DNA of 6,148 nt from Candidatus Sulfotelmatobacter sp. (GTDB lineage: Bacteria; Acidobacteriota; Terriglobia; Terriglobales; SbA1). Below are positions 5,965-6,148 of this stretch, in pieces (the first letter of the stretch is position 1; each line of letters opens with the position of its first letter). The stretch covers positions 1 to 6,148 of the forward strand of contig JASLEQ010000693.1 of the NCBI GenBank assembly GCA_030151135.1, read 5' to 3'. Below the pieces are notes generated by a model. It was not told the DNA's origin, made no database searches, and worked only from the letters and a program-made list of their open reading frames with translations. Made by a program: the position numbers and the translations under genes.

Positions 5965-6148
5965 ATGCCCAAAAAATCTACTTCGAGCTTTCGGGTGCGC
6001 CTGCCCGCGACCTCGGCGAATCTTGGTCCGGCGTTTGACGCTGCTGCGCTGGCGATGGACTTCTTCATCGAAATCAACGCCCGCCCTTCGAAGGCCTTCT
6101 CGATTACTGCTCGCGGCCGCGATGAAGAGATCTGCGGCAAATTAGAAA
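5965..6148 (+). CDS. thrB: Homoserine kinase, N-terminal part (cut by window edge)
   Basis: An open frame starts at the ATG at 5965, five bases after the thrC stop, and runs for 61 codons to the right edge. FRVRLPATSANLGPAFD at residues 9-25 is the signature N-terminal strand-loop of the GHMP kinase homoserine kinase (usual form PATSANLGPGFD; here the last Gly is Ala). The enzyme phosphorylates homoserine with ATP to O-phosphohomoserine, the substrate of the neighbouring ThrC. The GHMP ATP-binding loop lies beyond the window, so completeness cannot be judged. There is no strong Shine-Dalgarno in the short gap; a GGAG about 14 bases upstream lies inside the end of thrC, which fits translational coupling. 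Confidence 0.9.
   Translation, partial: MPKKSTSSFRVRLPATSANLGPAFDAAALAMDFFIEINARPSKAFSITARGRDEEICGKLE

Noticed and set aside
5535..6140. Minus-strand 201-residue open frame across the thrC-thrB junction
   Set aside because: It is antisense to two genes with unmistakable motifs, and its composition (Arg, Ser, Pro, Ala rich) is typical of a shadow frame.

Overview
The window is a densely packed stretch of bacterial chromosome, moderately GC-rich by eye, with genes that mostly serve amino-acid metabolism. The style of the proteins suggests an Acidobacteria (Terriglobia/Koribacter-like) genome. The clues are a zinc-ribbon threonine synthase followed directly by a homoserine kinase with a divergent N-terminal motif, a secreted FluG-N-type amidohydrolase, and an intergenic CTCGCGACT-type inverted repeat. 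This taxonomic call is an inference from general familiarity, not from a search.

Layout. At the left edge, on the minus strand, lies the N-terminal end of a Cys/Met-metabolism PLP enzyme (cystathionine gamma-synthase/lyase family), cut by the window boundary. A 130-bp divergent intergenic region with a perfect TATAAT box separates it from a plus-strand run of genes. The run starts with an SDR-fold oxidoreductase whose catalytic Tyr and Lys are replaced (340-1128). An 83-bp spacer holding a long inverted repeat follows (arms 1130-1143 and 1184-1197). After it come a class I/II PLP aminotransferase (1212-2396), a secreted amidohydrolase (2445-3773), a DUF1330 small protein (3810-4100), a cupin with a Lys/Arg-rich tail (4128-4592), threonine synthase thrC (4601-5959) and the start of homoserine kinase thrB (5965 to the right edge).

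How the genes may work together. thrB and thrC catalyse the last two steps from homoserine to threonine. The Cys/Met enzyme at the other end belongs to a family that uses activated homoserine or related sulfur amino acids. The aminotransferase belongs to the aspartate-aminotransferase fold. The window therefore has an aspartate-family amino-acid theme, but the middle genes (amidohydrolase, DUF1330, cupin) have no assigned place in it. From 1212 onward the gaps are 48, 36, 27, 8 and 5 bp with no visible terminator, so one transcription unit is plausible. No RNA gene, CRISPR array, insertion sequence or phage gene was seen. The window looks like ordinary chromosome with a few unusual details rather than a new defence or mobile system.
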